Below are positions 16,376-24,181 of a DNA stretch of 64,000 nucleotides, in pieces. Each line of letters starts with the position of its first letter. Positions within the stretch are counted from its first letter, which is position 1. Under the pieces are notes generated by a model, which ran no database searches, was not told the DNA's origin, and saw only the letters and a list, made by a program, of their open reading frames with translations. Origin of the DNA: an uncultured Parabacteroides sp. (GTDB taxonomy: Bacteria; Bacteroidota; Bacteroidia; Bacteroidales; Tannerellaceae); the NCBI GenBank assembly GCA_944325345.1, contig CALUZV010000002.1, positions 62,001 through 126,000 of the forward strand, in the 5' to 3' direction. A program made the position numbers and the translations under genes.

Positions 16376-16798
16376 TCAATCGGGTTTCACATATATTTTA
16401 AGCTGGGTCTGGGCGACAAGCTCGCCGCCTACCTCTACTTTTCCGTCCACGATGGCGACACCGCCTACCTCCGCCCCTTGCCGGATTTCCGTATGCAGGA
16501 CTTCGCCTTGGGCAGGCCTGCGGAAACAGCGGAACTTCTTGACCTCGCCGATGTAGCCCACCGGAGCCTCCTTAGCTCCCGACCTCAACGCGCGATAGCC
16601 CGCCAGCGCCGAAGCCGACTGCGCAATGTGCTCGATCAGACCCGTCTCGGCGAGTTTTCCCTCCTCATCGAGGAAGAAATTGTCGTCGCGGACTGTCAGG
16701 GAAGTCGTCGCGGCATCGTCCGAAGCCTCCAGCAGTTCATCGACCATCAAAACAGGGTCGCGCTGAGGGATTAGAGCCTCAATAGGTATCGTTTCCAT
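16376..16798 (-). CDS. Hotdog-fold dehydratase-like protein, ApeP-like
   Basis: A 140-residue protein starting METIPIEALIPQRDPVLMVDEL, a pattern typical of ApeP-like 3-hydroxylacyl-ACP dehydratases (PQRxPxLMVDxL). The helix LIEHIAQSASALAGY (about 72-86) occupies the position of the central hotdog helix and carries the likely catalytic residues. It differs clearly from the other hotdog protein of the operon, so the two may form a heterodimer as in aryl polyene synthesis. It is separated from the upstream ACP gene by about 300 bases occupied by repeat array D, the only large gap inside the operon. Confidence 0.75.
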   Translation of the reverse strand: METIPIEALIPQRDPVLMVDELLEASDDAATTSLTVRDDNFFLDEEGKLAETGLIEHIAQSASALAGYRALRSGAKEAPVGYIGEVKKFRCFRRPAQGEVLHTEIRQGAEVGGVAIVDGKVEVGGELVAQTQLKIYVKPD

Positions 16799-16837
16799 CT
16801 CTTTATTCCTCTAAAGAACGGGAAGAAGCACCGACAA

Positions 16838-17006
16838 GGATATACATTTTGGCTGTAGAAAGTTCTACGATGCCGTTGTATATATACATTTTCATTGTAG
16901 AAAGTTCTACGGAACTGTTGTATATATACATCAACGCTGTAGAAAGTTCTACAAGCCTTTTGTATATATACATCGCGACCGTAGAAGTTTCTACAGTCAA
17001 AATGTA
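16838..17006. repeat. Repeat array D, 42-bp period, alternating palindromes
   Basis: The palindrome GTAGAAAGTTCTAC starts at 16855, 16897 and 16939, with a variant at 16981: four units exactly 42 bases apart. Midway, 21 bases out of phase, lies a second palindrome, TGTATATATACA. The array sits inside the acyl-chain operon between the ACP and dehydratase genes, so it is probably transcribed. It encodes 14-residue repeats on both strands, which I regard as accidental. Confidence 0.88.
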
Positions 17007-17092
17007 TGCCTTTGCCACCCCTTCCCCGCGAGGAGAAGAAGCGGCACAAGGTCTTCCCGCATATAAAACATTTTCAGAAGATTCGTCGCGGG

Positions 17093-17338
17093 TTATTGCG
17101 GCAAATGCGTTTCGATATAGGTATATAAATCATCGAATGTTTGGATGGAGCGCAAATCCGTTACCGGGATTTTAATCTTGTATGTCTGCTGGATGATGGC
17201 CACCAGGTCCACCAAGCTCAGGCTATCCAGGGAAAGGGTTTCTTTTACGTTTGCCTCGGGCAAAAATGCGCTGGCCTCGACTTCAAACTCGTCGGCCAAG
17301 ACGCTGTTTACTTGTTCAATAATTTCATTACGTGTCAT
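17093..17338 (-). CDS. Acyl carrier protein
   Basis: An acidic 81-residue carrier protein. The phosphopantetheine attachment motif is DSLSLVDL, with the serine at about residue 40, in a four-helix-bundle pattern (IIEQVNSVLADEFEV, LVDLVAIIQQTYKI). Its sequence differs from the housekeeping ACP motif DSLDxVE, which fits a pathway-specific carrier. It lies 25 bases after the ketosynthase gene and should carry the growing chain for it and for the dehydratases and reductase downstream. Confidence 0.92.
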   Translation of the reverse strand: MTRNEIIEQVNSVLADEFEVEASAFLPEANVKETLSLDSLSLVDLVAIIQQTYKIKIPVTDLRSIQTFDDLYTYIETHLPQ

Positions 17339-17363
17339 ATCAAACTTTATTTAGTAGGAAAAA

Positions 17364-18587
17364 TCATTTTACATTCTTGACAATAAGGGTGGAGTTGGTT
17401 CCGCCGAAGCCGAAAGAGTTGGAGAGGAACGTGTCGAAGTCCGCCTCGCGGGTTTCGGGGATGACGTTGATGCAGGCCGTCTCGTCGTCGGGATTTTCAA
17501 AATTGACATTGCCCGCGATGAAATGATTCTTCATCATCAACATGGAATAAATCAGCTCGCTCGCGCCTGCCATCCACATTTCGTGGCCGGTCTGACTCTT
17601 GGTGGAAGTTACGGGAACCTTATAATCCCCGAAAATCTGCGCGATAGCCATTGCCTCGCGGCCGTCGCCCGCGCGCGTCGAAGTGGCGTGAGCATTGATG
17701 TAGCCGATGTCGCGGGGCGAGAGGCCGGCGTGCTTCAGACTCAATTCCAAGGAGCGGGCCGGGCCTGCGACATTAGGCGTGGAGATATGGTCGCCGTTTC
17801 CGGAGAAGCCCCAGCCCACAATCTCGGCCAAGATGGGCGCGCCACGCTTGACGGCACTCTCCAGACTCTCGACGATGACCGTCGCGCCACCACCGCCGGG
17901 GATAAGACCGTCGCGGTCGCGGTCGAAGGGGCGGCTCGCCTTTTCCGGAGCATCTTCACGGATGGAGAAGGCCTGGAGGCCGTCGAAAGAAGCCACGCCA
18001 TACATATTCGCTTCCTGGGCTCCACCGCAAATAATGCAGTCTTGCAAACCATCACGGATGAGCAGGTATGCCAAACCTATTGCATGAGAACTCGAGGCAC
18101 AGGCGCCGGATGCCGTAAGATTTATACCCCGAAGTTTGAAGAGGCAAGCCAGATTCATGGTGATTGTAGAGTTCATCGACTGGAAGATAGCCCCGCTTCC
18201 GCAGGCGGAGGTGTCTCCGAACTCGCGGAACTTGTCGAGGGCGCGCATCGTCGATTCCGCCGTCGAATCATTGCCATAAAGGATTCCCACTTCATGCGAA
18301 TCCAGATAATCTTGGTCTAACTTGGCATTTTCCAAGGCCGACCGGGTGGCGATATAGGCATATTGAGCTTCCTCAGGCAAAAACTGCCGCTGGTTGCGGG
18401 GGAGGAAGGGTTTTAAGTCCGGACGCTCGACATTGGTGCAGAGTGCGGAGCGGAAGCCGGCGTCTTTACGCTCTTGGCTGAAGATGATGCCGCTTTTTCC
18501 GGTATAAAGTGAGTTGCGGACCTCATCCAATGTCTTTCCGAGGCAGGACCAGATGCCCATGCCGGTTATTACTACTTTTCTTTCCAT
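17364..18587 (-). CDS. Beta-ketoacyl-ACP synthase, FabB/FabF-like
   Basis: A 407-residue thiolase-fold condensing enzyme. The catalytic triad is complete: cysteine in TASGACASSSHAIG (about 166), histidine in NAHATSTRAGD (about 300) and histidine in KSQTGHEMWMAG (about 335). The glycine-rich C-terminus FLSNSFGFGGTNSTLIV is typical. It elongates acyl-ACP with malonyl-ACP. Located 5 bases after the GNAT-like gene and 25 before the ACP, it is probably the committed condensing enzyme of this operon. No second, chain-length-factor ketosynthase is seen, unlike in typical aryl polyene clusters. Confidence 0.93.
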   Translation of the reverse strand: MERKVVITGMGIWSCLGKTLDEVRNSLYTGKSGIIFSQERKDAGFRSALCTNVERPDLKPFLPRNQRQFLPEEAQYAYIATRSALENAKLDQDYLDSHEVGILYGNDSTAESTMRALDKFREFGDTSACGSGAIFQSMNSTITMNLACLFKLRGINLTASGACASSSHAIGLAYLLIRDGLQDCIICGGAQEANMYGVASFDGLQAFSIREDAPEKASRPFDRDRDGLIPGGGGATVIVESLESAVKRGAPILAEIVGWGFSGNGDHISTPNVAGPARSLELSLKHAGLSPRDIGYINAHATSTRAGDGREAMAIAQIFGDYKVPVTSTKSQTGHEMWMAGASELIYSMLMMKNHFIAGNVNFENPDDETACINVIPETREADFDTFLSNSFGFGGTNSTLIVKNVK

Positions 18588-18592
18588 ATATC

Positions 18593-19732
18593 TTATTCTA
18601 TTTTTTTCTTATAACATCTTCTTCTTTTGGTGAATGTAGGGTGGAGAGGCTTCCATTGGGAGAGCTCCTTGACGTTGTCCTCCAGTTGCGGGCCTGTCTC
18701 TGCCCATTTGAAATGATTCCGGTTATAGACCGGGATAAGATCGTTGAAAAACAAAGCATTCACACCCAGACCCTGATAGTCGGGACGGACGGCGATAAGG
18801 AACAACTCCGCTTTTTCCTCCTTTTTCCACTTCAGAGCACGAAGCAAGTAGAACCATCCGAAGGGCAAGAACTTCCCTTTAGCTTCCCGCAAGGCATTCG
18901 AGAGGCTACCCATCGTGATAGCCACGCCGATGACCTCGTGCTGCTCATTCTCGATGACCGGAACCATATCCCAGTCCAGGAGCGGGACGTAACGCTTGAC
19001 ATAAAGCTCAATCTGCCGGTCGGAAAGCTCTGTATAGCCAAACAAAGGAGCGTAGGCTTGGTTCAAGAGGTCGAAAACTTTCTTACCATAGCCGCGCTTC
19101 TCGACATCCTCGGTCGTGAGCTTCTTGACCTGCAGGCCAAACATCTCTTGGGAGAGGCGGGCGACACGGGCATACTTTTCAGGGATTTCTTTGGGCACGT
19201 CGATACGGATTTGGACCCAATCCACCTCCTTTTCGTAGCCCAAAGCCTCCAGGTGCTGCGGATAATAGGGATAATTATAGATGGTAATCATCGAACCAAG
19301 CTGGTCGAAGTCCTCGACGAGCATTCCTTCCTTGTCGAAATCGAAGATACCCATCGGGCCTTGGATACTTTCCATGCCGCGTTCCTTGCCCCACTCTTCT
19401 ACGGCTTTCAGCAAAGCGGCAGAGACCTGCCTATCGTCGATGAACTCAATAAGGCCGAAGCGCACGTTCTTCGTATGCCACTTCTCGTTGGCATGGTGAT
19501 TGATGATACCGGTGATACGGCCTACGGTAGTACCGTTTTCGTCGTAGGCAATGAAAGGTTGGATATCGGAAAAGTCTAATCCGGCATTCTTCTTCGGGTC
19601 GAAGGTCTCGCGAATATCCGTTTCCAAATCGGGCACGTAATAAGGGCACGTCTCGTATAACCTGCTCGGGAAAGCGACGAAATCATCCATCTCGCGCTTC
19701 GTTTCCACTTTCTTTACGTTTACAGTTCGCAT
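18593..19732 (-). CDS. GNAT-like protein, first gene of the acyl-chain operon
   Basis: A 379-residue cytoplasmic protein with GNAT-fold features: GRITGIINHH with flanking strands near residue 80 and a second acyltransferase-like segment at about 270-360 (VRPDYQGLGVNALFFNDLIPVYN). It is paralogous along its whole length to the protein at 48527-49663; both share DFDxEGMLVxxFDQLG and TIYNYPYYPxHxExxG. I chose ATG 19732 because the -7 box at 19763-19770 places the transcript start downstream of the earlier in-frame ATG at 19765. It could be an N- or O-acyltransferase that uses the acyl chain made by the operon; no substrate is known. Confidence 0.75.
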   Translation of the reverse strand: MRTVNVKKVETKREMDDFVAFPSRLYETCPYYVPDLETDIRETFDPKKNAGLDFSDIQPFIAYDENGTTVGRITGIINHHANEKWHTKNVRFGLIEFIDDRQVSAALLKAVEEWGKERGMESIQGPMGIFDFDKEGMLVEDFDQLGSMITIYNYPYYPQHLEALGYEKEVDWVQIRIDVPKEIPEKYARVARLSQEMFGLQVKKLTTEDVEKRGYGKKVFDLLNQAYAPLFGYTELSDRQIELYVKRYVPLLDWDMVPVIENEQHEVIGVAITMGSLSNALREAKGKFLPFGWFYLLRALKWKKEEKAELFLIAVRPDYQGLGVNALFFNDLIPVYNRNHFKWAETGPQLEDNVKELSQWKPLHPTFTKRRRCYKKKIE

Positions 19733-19762
19733 ACTTCTCCTTTCATAAGCGGCACGAAAGTA

Positions 19763-19770
19763 CAAACATA
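19763..19770 (-). promoter_or_regulatory. -7 box of the acyl-chain operon
   Basis: The minus strand reads TATGTTTG. The predicted start is near 19757, about 25 bases before the chosen ATG. No strong -33 element is visible. Confidence 0.5.
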
Positions 19771-19829
19771 TTTCAATGCCGCCAACACTCCGGACTTGCG
19801 ACTGCCCTTATAGAATAACTTTCCAACTA

Positions 19830-20549
19830 TTAAGAACACTTTTGCCCCGGCTCGTCCGATAGGCAAAGACCGACGCTCTTCACGACTTTGAGGGAGATAT
19901 CCGCATCGAGCGCCAAATATTTCCGAAGTTTAGAGATGAAGACATCCAGGCTTCGGGATGTATAAAAATCACTTGTCCCCCAGAGGTCTGTAAGGAGCTT
20001 CTCGCGATTCACGATTTTCCCCTTGTGCCGACATAGCTGCTCGAGTATCTGGCTTTCGCGTTTGGTCAGCGTCCATTGGCTCTCGCCGCACACGAGTTGG
20101 CTTTGCGCGGGAAGAAACCTATACTTTCCGAGGAGAAAAACGGTATTTTCGTCGGGGGAAACCGTAGTTTCGTCCTCGTGTTTCTTTAGTTTCAGCAAGG
20201 CTTGGATGTGCGCATCCAGTTCCTCGGGCAAGAAAGGCTTTTTGATATACATATCCGCCCCGGACTGGTATCCGTTGATGACGTCGCGGACATTCGTCAT
20301 CCCCGTAATGAAGATAATCGGTATTTCGGGATGGCGGAGGCGGATTCGGCGCACCATTTCCGTCCCGTTCATCTCCGGCATGTCCACATCCGAGGCGATG
20401 AGGTCGAATTCGCCGCTATCCAATTGTGCCAAACCTTCTTTTCCGTTCTGCGCCACGGTTACGGCATACCCGCCGATGATTTGCTCCAAGGAGCTTTGAA
20501 GGATGAAGCTCAGATTCTTGTCATCTTCGACTAATAATACCCGTATCAT
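19830..20549 (-). CDS. OmpR-family response regulator
   Basis: A 239-residue regulator. The receiver domain (1-120) has the acidic pair VEDD at 7-10, the phosphoacceptor Asp54 in ASDVDMPEMNG, a threonine in FITGM, and the lysine in IKKPF. The C-terminal winged helix (about 140-230) contains LTKRESQILEQLCRHKGKIVNREKLL and SLDVFISKLRKYL. It is encoded 11 bases after the sensor kinase, which should phosphorylate it. Targets are unknown; neighbours include the acyl-chain operon and the phosphatase. The type resembles RprY but not closely enough for me to name it. Confidence 0.92.
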   Translation of the reverse strand: MIRVLLVEDDKNLSFILQSSLEQIIGGYAVTVAQNGKEGLAQLDSGEFDLIASDVDMPEMNGTEMVRRIRLRHPEIPIIFITGMTNVRDVINGYQSGADMYIKKPFLPEELDAHIQALLKLKKHEDETTVSPDENTVFLLGKYRFLPAQSQLVCGESQWTLTKRESQILEQLCRHKGKIVNREKLLTDLWGTSDFYTSRSLDVFISKLRKYLALDADISLKVVKSVGLCLSDEPGQKCS

Positions 20550-20560
20550 ATCGTTTCTAT

Positions 20561-21892
20561 TTATTTCTGAGGAAGTTTGATGATAAATTCGCAGTATTGC
20601 CCTTCGATGCTATTGACGGAAACCGTCCCGCCCATCGCCGAGACCACGCGCGAGACGTAGTTGAGTCCCAAGCCGAAGCCTGCCACCTTCCCCACTCCTT
20701 TCCGGCTCATGCTGCCCCGCTGGAACTTCTCGAAGATGCGTTTCTGCTCTTTGAGGGGGATTCCCCAGCCGTTGTCCCAGACTTTGAGGCAGACATAGCC
20801 CGTCTCTTCCCTGGCGGAAAGGCGGATGGTTACTTGCTCGCCCGAATATTTCAGCGAATTGTCTATCAGATTGCTAATCGCCTCCTGCAAGAATTCCTTG
20901 TCGGTCGAAAGGGTGATGTCGCCGGGGCAATCGATGATAAACTCCGCCGGCTTCTGGCTTTTCACCCGGTATTTTGCCGCCAACTCTTCGAGCATCGGCC
21001 GGAGCGGCACGCGATTCATGACCAACTTCAGGCGCGCCTGCTCCAGCTTGGCTATCGTCAATATTTTCTCCGAGAGATTCTGCAAATGCTCCGTCTCTTC
21101 GTTCAAGATAGCGAAATATTGCTTCTTCAAGTCCGGCAGCGCCTCCAATCTCCCACTTTCCAGGGCATTGCCGACCATCGAGATGGTCCCTATCGGCGTT
21201 TTCATGTCGTGAATCATGGCGTAGGTGAAGTCCTGCCGTATCCGGGCTATCTTACTTTGCCGCAAGATGATTCGGATTTGATAGACGATGCAATAGGCAA
21301 TAAAGAGGATTAAGACAACGGTAGCGAGCAGCAGGATAGCCATCTGGCGGAATATGACGCCGTAGGGATTGACAATCACCGCCTCCACCGCCTCCGTCCG
21401 CTCTTGATTGAGAAATACCTTAGGCGTGCGGATCGTGGGCGCAAGGATTCCGCCTCCCTCCGCCCCGCCGCTTGGGATAATCCGCCCGGCGACATCTGTT
21501 TTCCGGCATACGACTTCCACGCGATAGCCTTCCTGAGCCAAACTTGCCGTGAAAAGGGAGTCCAAACGTGGGAGCGAGACCGGCTCGTGGTAAACCGAAT
21601 CGCAATACTGGTTGAAGAAGATAGCCAGGAACTGCACAATGGCCTGCGCATCCAGCGAGTCGTTCTTCATATTCGCTTTGGCTTCCAACTCGTAGTGCTC
21701 GTCTGTCAAACTCCGCAAGGAATCGATGCGCAGGACGGCTTCGTCCACCACCGCCTGCGGAAACTTCCGCGCCGCGCTCTGCGCTATCTGCCCCTCGATG
21801 ATTCGATAGGTATTCACCAGCCACAGCCCTTGCACGGCTATCACCGCAAGCAATCCCAGGATGGTCAGTATTCGGAGATATTTCTCGGACAT
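20561..21892 (-). CDS. Sensor histidine kinase
   Basis: A 443-residue inner membrane kinase. There is one membrane helix at about 7-27, a periplasmic sensing region of about 145 residues with no recognisable domain, and a second helix at about 178-200. The kinase core has the H box in AMIHDMKTPIGTISM (His about 230), the N box in ISNLIDNSLKYSG, and ATP-lid motifs DNGWGIP and GFGLGLNY. No HAMP or PAS domain is obvious. It precedes its response regulator by 11 bases and follows the phosphatase gene by 13 bases on the same strand, so phosphatase expression may be linked to it. Confidence 0.92.
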   Translation of the reverse strand: MSEKYLRILTILGLLAVIAVQGLWLVNTYRIIEGQIAQSAARKFPQAVVDEAVLRIDSLRSLTDEHYELEAKANMKNDSLDAQAIVQFLAIFFNQYCDSVYHEPVSLPRLDSLFTASLAQEGYRVEVVCRKTDVAGRIIPSGGAEGGGILAPTIRTPKVFLNQERTEAVEAVIVNPYGVIFRQMAILLLATVVLILFIAYCIVYQIRIILRQSKIARIRQDFTYAMIHDMKTPIGTISMVGNALESGRLEALPDLKKQYFAILNEETEHLQNLSEKILTIAKLEQARLKLVMNRVPLRPMLEELAAKYRVKSQKPAEFIIDCPGDITLSTDKEFLQEAISNLIDNSLKYSGEQVTIRLSAREETGYVCLKVWDNGWGIPLKEQKRIFEKFQRGSMSRKGVGKVAGFGLGLNYVSRVVSAMGGTVSVNSIEGQYCEFIIKLPQK

Positions 21893-21905
21893 CGTTCTTA
21901 CCTTA

Positions 21906-23789
21906 TTATAATATACGCGCCAGTCCGTTCAAATCGTCCGCCCCGAGCAGGTCCACGCCTTCGTCGAGGAAGAAGCGTTTGAATTGCTCCGTATCCGGTG
22001 CGCCCCACCAGCGGAATAGTTTCCCTTCGGCATGGACCCGGCGGATGATGTCGCGCATCTTCTTCTGTTCGTCTTGAGACATTTCGCCCTTGCCGTCCCA
22101 CGTAAAGAAGTCGGCGTAGTTATCGCTGACCACGGGCATCAGGCTCGTCGGAATGCCTTTCCCCAGCTCGCTGATTTTCCCGTCGAGGAAGGCCATGCGG
22201 GTCTTTTCTTGGGGCAAAGTCTGCATCGGACGGTCGCCAGAGATGAAGAGCAGGATGGGTCCTTCCTTATACTCGCCGTCTTCCACCCGGCAGAAATATT
22301 CCTTGTACGGTTCCATCTCTTTCTTCAAAAGGGCATAGATGGATTCTCCTTTTTCCTTGAAATCGAGCATGAGATAGAACGGGCGATTGCTATCGGGATA
22401 GATTTTCCCGCCATTCGCCTTCGCACGGGCGATGAGCGGCTCGAGATAGAGCTGGCGGAAAGAAATCTCAGCCCGTGCCTCCGGTTTTTCGTGCGAAACG
22501 TAAAGCTCGCCGTCTATATTCCAGAGGTCGGCCTCAACGCAGTTGAATCCTAAGTCCAGCGCATCGTGCAAGGGCCGTGTGCGCCAATAATCATTGTGCG
22601 AAAAGGCGTTATAGTGTATCTTCCCGCTCCGGTCCTTCGCCGTCGGGAGCTGCAAGAGGTCGCTTATCTTCCAAAAGACATCCGTATTCTCGTAGATGCC
22701 CGTGAAGCGCTCCGAGCCGGGCCCGAACGCATAGACCGGCACCATCACGCCACTGTGCCCACCCGTCGAAAACTTGCCGACGATTCGTCCCGCCTGCAAA
22801 TCGCCATCCACGAGTGTCAAGCCTCCTGTCTCGTGGTCGGCGGTTATCACGACGAGCGTTTCGCCGTCTTCAGCCGCCCATTGGAGGACGCGCCCGACGG
22901 TGCGGTCGAAGTCGTGCACCTCCTGCATCAACATATCCAAGTCATTGAAGTGCCCGTAGTCGTCGAGCTGCGACCCTTCTATCATCATAAAAAAGCCGTT
23001 CGGATTTTGGTCCAAAATATCGATACCCTTTAAGGATGCCCGCGCCAGCAAGTCGCCCCGCTCGGCAGGCACCGGCGTATCGACCGAATCGGTTACGCAG
23101 AAGACGCGTTGGCCTTTATATGCCTCCAACTCGTCCCAACTCCGCAAGACATCATACCCTTCCGCCTTCAATTCGTCGAAAATATTCCGTCCGTCCTTCC
23201 TATGCTCGAAGCGTTTTGCCCCGCCCCCGAAGACATAGTCCGCGCCGCAGGTCGGGTAGTCGGCAACAATCGCCTCTTCCTGGTCGCGGTCGATGTTATG
23301 GCAACAAAAATCGGCGGGCGTGGCATCCCACAGGCGGCACGTTACCGCGACGCCCCCGCTCAGCCCTTTCCGCTTCGCCAGCGCGAGCAGCGACTCCAGT
23401 TTGTTGCCTTCCGGGTCCACACCGACCATGTGGTAGTTCGTTTTATAGCCCGTGGCGAGCGCCGTGCCCCCCGCGCCCGAATCCGTAATCAGGCGGTCGG
23501 CGCAATAGGTCTTCGACAGGCCGGTTACGGGACAATTCTCGAGCCAGAGCTTCCCCCGGTTCGCGGTCCAGGCCGAATAGACGTGCATCAGGCTCATGCC
23601 GTCGCCAATCATCAGGATGACGTTCTTGACGCGCTTGCCCGCAGGCTGCGCAATCTTTTCTACCTCGTAAGGGGTCTCGAGCACGTAGGTTTGCTCCTTG
23701 TCGCGCCGTTCCTGGGCTGTGGCCGTGGGAACGAGGCTTGCCGGCGTCAGTGCCAGGCTCAAACAGAAAGTAATAAAGGATTTTCTCAT
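21906..23789 (-). CDS. Alkaline phosphatase fused to a GDPD/PLC-like domain
   Basis: A 627-residue exported enzyme. After a signal peptide (MRKSFITFCLSLALTPASLVPTATAQ) comes an alkaline phosphatase domain: MIGDGMS, the nucleophile motif DSGAGGTALATGYKT, and metal ligands in DDYGHFNDLD, TADHETGG and GGHSGVMVP. From about residue 385 a second domain resembles AIM6-type glycerophosphodiester phosphodiesterases: SHNDYW, VEADLW and LYVSHE supply the expected His, Glu, Asp and His. One chain could hydrolyse a phosphodiester and then remove the phosphate. I used ATG 23789 because the earlier ATG at 23843 precedes the likely promoter. Confidence 0.85.
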   Translation of the reverse strand: MRKSFITFCLSLALTPASLVPTATAQERRDKEQTYVLETPYEVEKIAQPAGKRVKNVILMIGDGMSLMHVYSAWTANRGKLWLENCPVTGLSKTYCADRLITDSGAGGTALATGYKTNYHMVGVDPEGNKLESLLALAKRKGLSGGVAVTCRLWDATPADFCCHNIDRDQEEAIVADYPTCGADYVFGGGAKRFEHRKDGRNIFDELKAEGYDVLRSWDELEAYKGQRVFCVTDSVDTPVPAERGDLLARASLKGIDILDQNPNGFFMMIEGSQLDDYGHFNDLDMLMQEVHDFDRTVGRVLQWAAEDGETLVVITADHETGGLTLVDGDLQAGRIVGKFSTGGHSGVMVPVYAFGPGSERFTGIYENTDVFWKISDLLQLPTAKDRSGKIHYNAFSHNDYWRTRPLHDALDLGFNCVEADLWNIDGELYVSHEKPEARAEISFRQLYLEPLIARAKANGGKIYPDSNRPFYLMLDFKEKGESIYALLKKEMEPYKEYFCRVEDGEYKEGPILLFISGDRPMQTLPQEKTRMAFLDGKISELGKGIPTSLMPVVSDNYADFFTWDGKGEMSQDEQKKMRDIIRRVHAEGKLFRWWGAPDTEQFKRFFLDEGVDLLGADDLNGLARIL

Positions 23790-23937
23790 CGTTTTTTGAT
23801 TTAGTTCGCGTGCAAAGGTGCGAAAATATCCCGGAGAAAGCATGACAACGACGTAAAAATTGCTCGCCGCTCCGACGATAACTTTAAATTAACGATGAAA
23901 TAACTTGCCGATAACCGAAAAGCTCTGCGACGGGCGG

Positions 23938-23945
23938 TATCTTTG
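23938..23945 (+). promoter_or_regulatory. -7 box of the TonB-dependent receptor gene
   Basis: TATCTTTG. Transcription would start near 23951, exactly where array E begins, giving a leader of about 230 bases made mostly of the array. Confidence 0.5.
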
Positions 23946-23950
23946 CATAC

Positions 23951-24127
23951 ATGGGCGGGGCAAATCATGCTACGAAGTGTAAAGCTCTTTACCCCGTTGG
24001 GGCAAATTGCTATACTATCAGTAGAGTTAATTATCCCTGCGGGGCAAACTGCTCTACTATTCGTAGAGTTAATTATCCCTGTGGGGTAAATAGGTTTACG
24101 ACCCGTAGCGTGATTTGCCCCGCCCAT
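23951..24127. repeat. Repeat array E, 42-bp period, closed by an inverted repeat
   Basis: GGGGCAAA or GGGGTAAA starts at 23957, 23999, 24041 and 24083: exactly 42 bases apart. The first and last about 33 bases are inverted copies of each other (ATGGGCGGGGCAAATCA against TGATTTGCCCCGCCCAT, continuing with a few mismatches). Inner units pair as CTCTAC/GTAGAG. It lies in the predicted 5' leader of the TonB-dependent receptor. Confidence 0.88.
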
Positions 24128-24181
24128 AAAAAGCCCCGCGACGGGCGATTTGATGTTTTATTTTATAAAAATGAAAAGAAG

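Noticed and set aside
16849..17175. Open frames with 14-residue repeats through array D (also at 7641-8696, 23951-24181 and 42928-43113)
   Set aside because: A 42-bp period is divisible by three, so any frame lacking a stop in one unit stays open. The 41-bp array B is not, and its frame reads differently in each unit. Frames are open on both strands, lack ribosome sites, and the composition is not protein-like.
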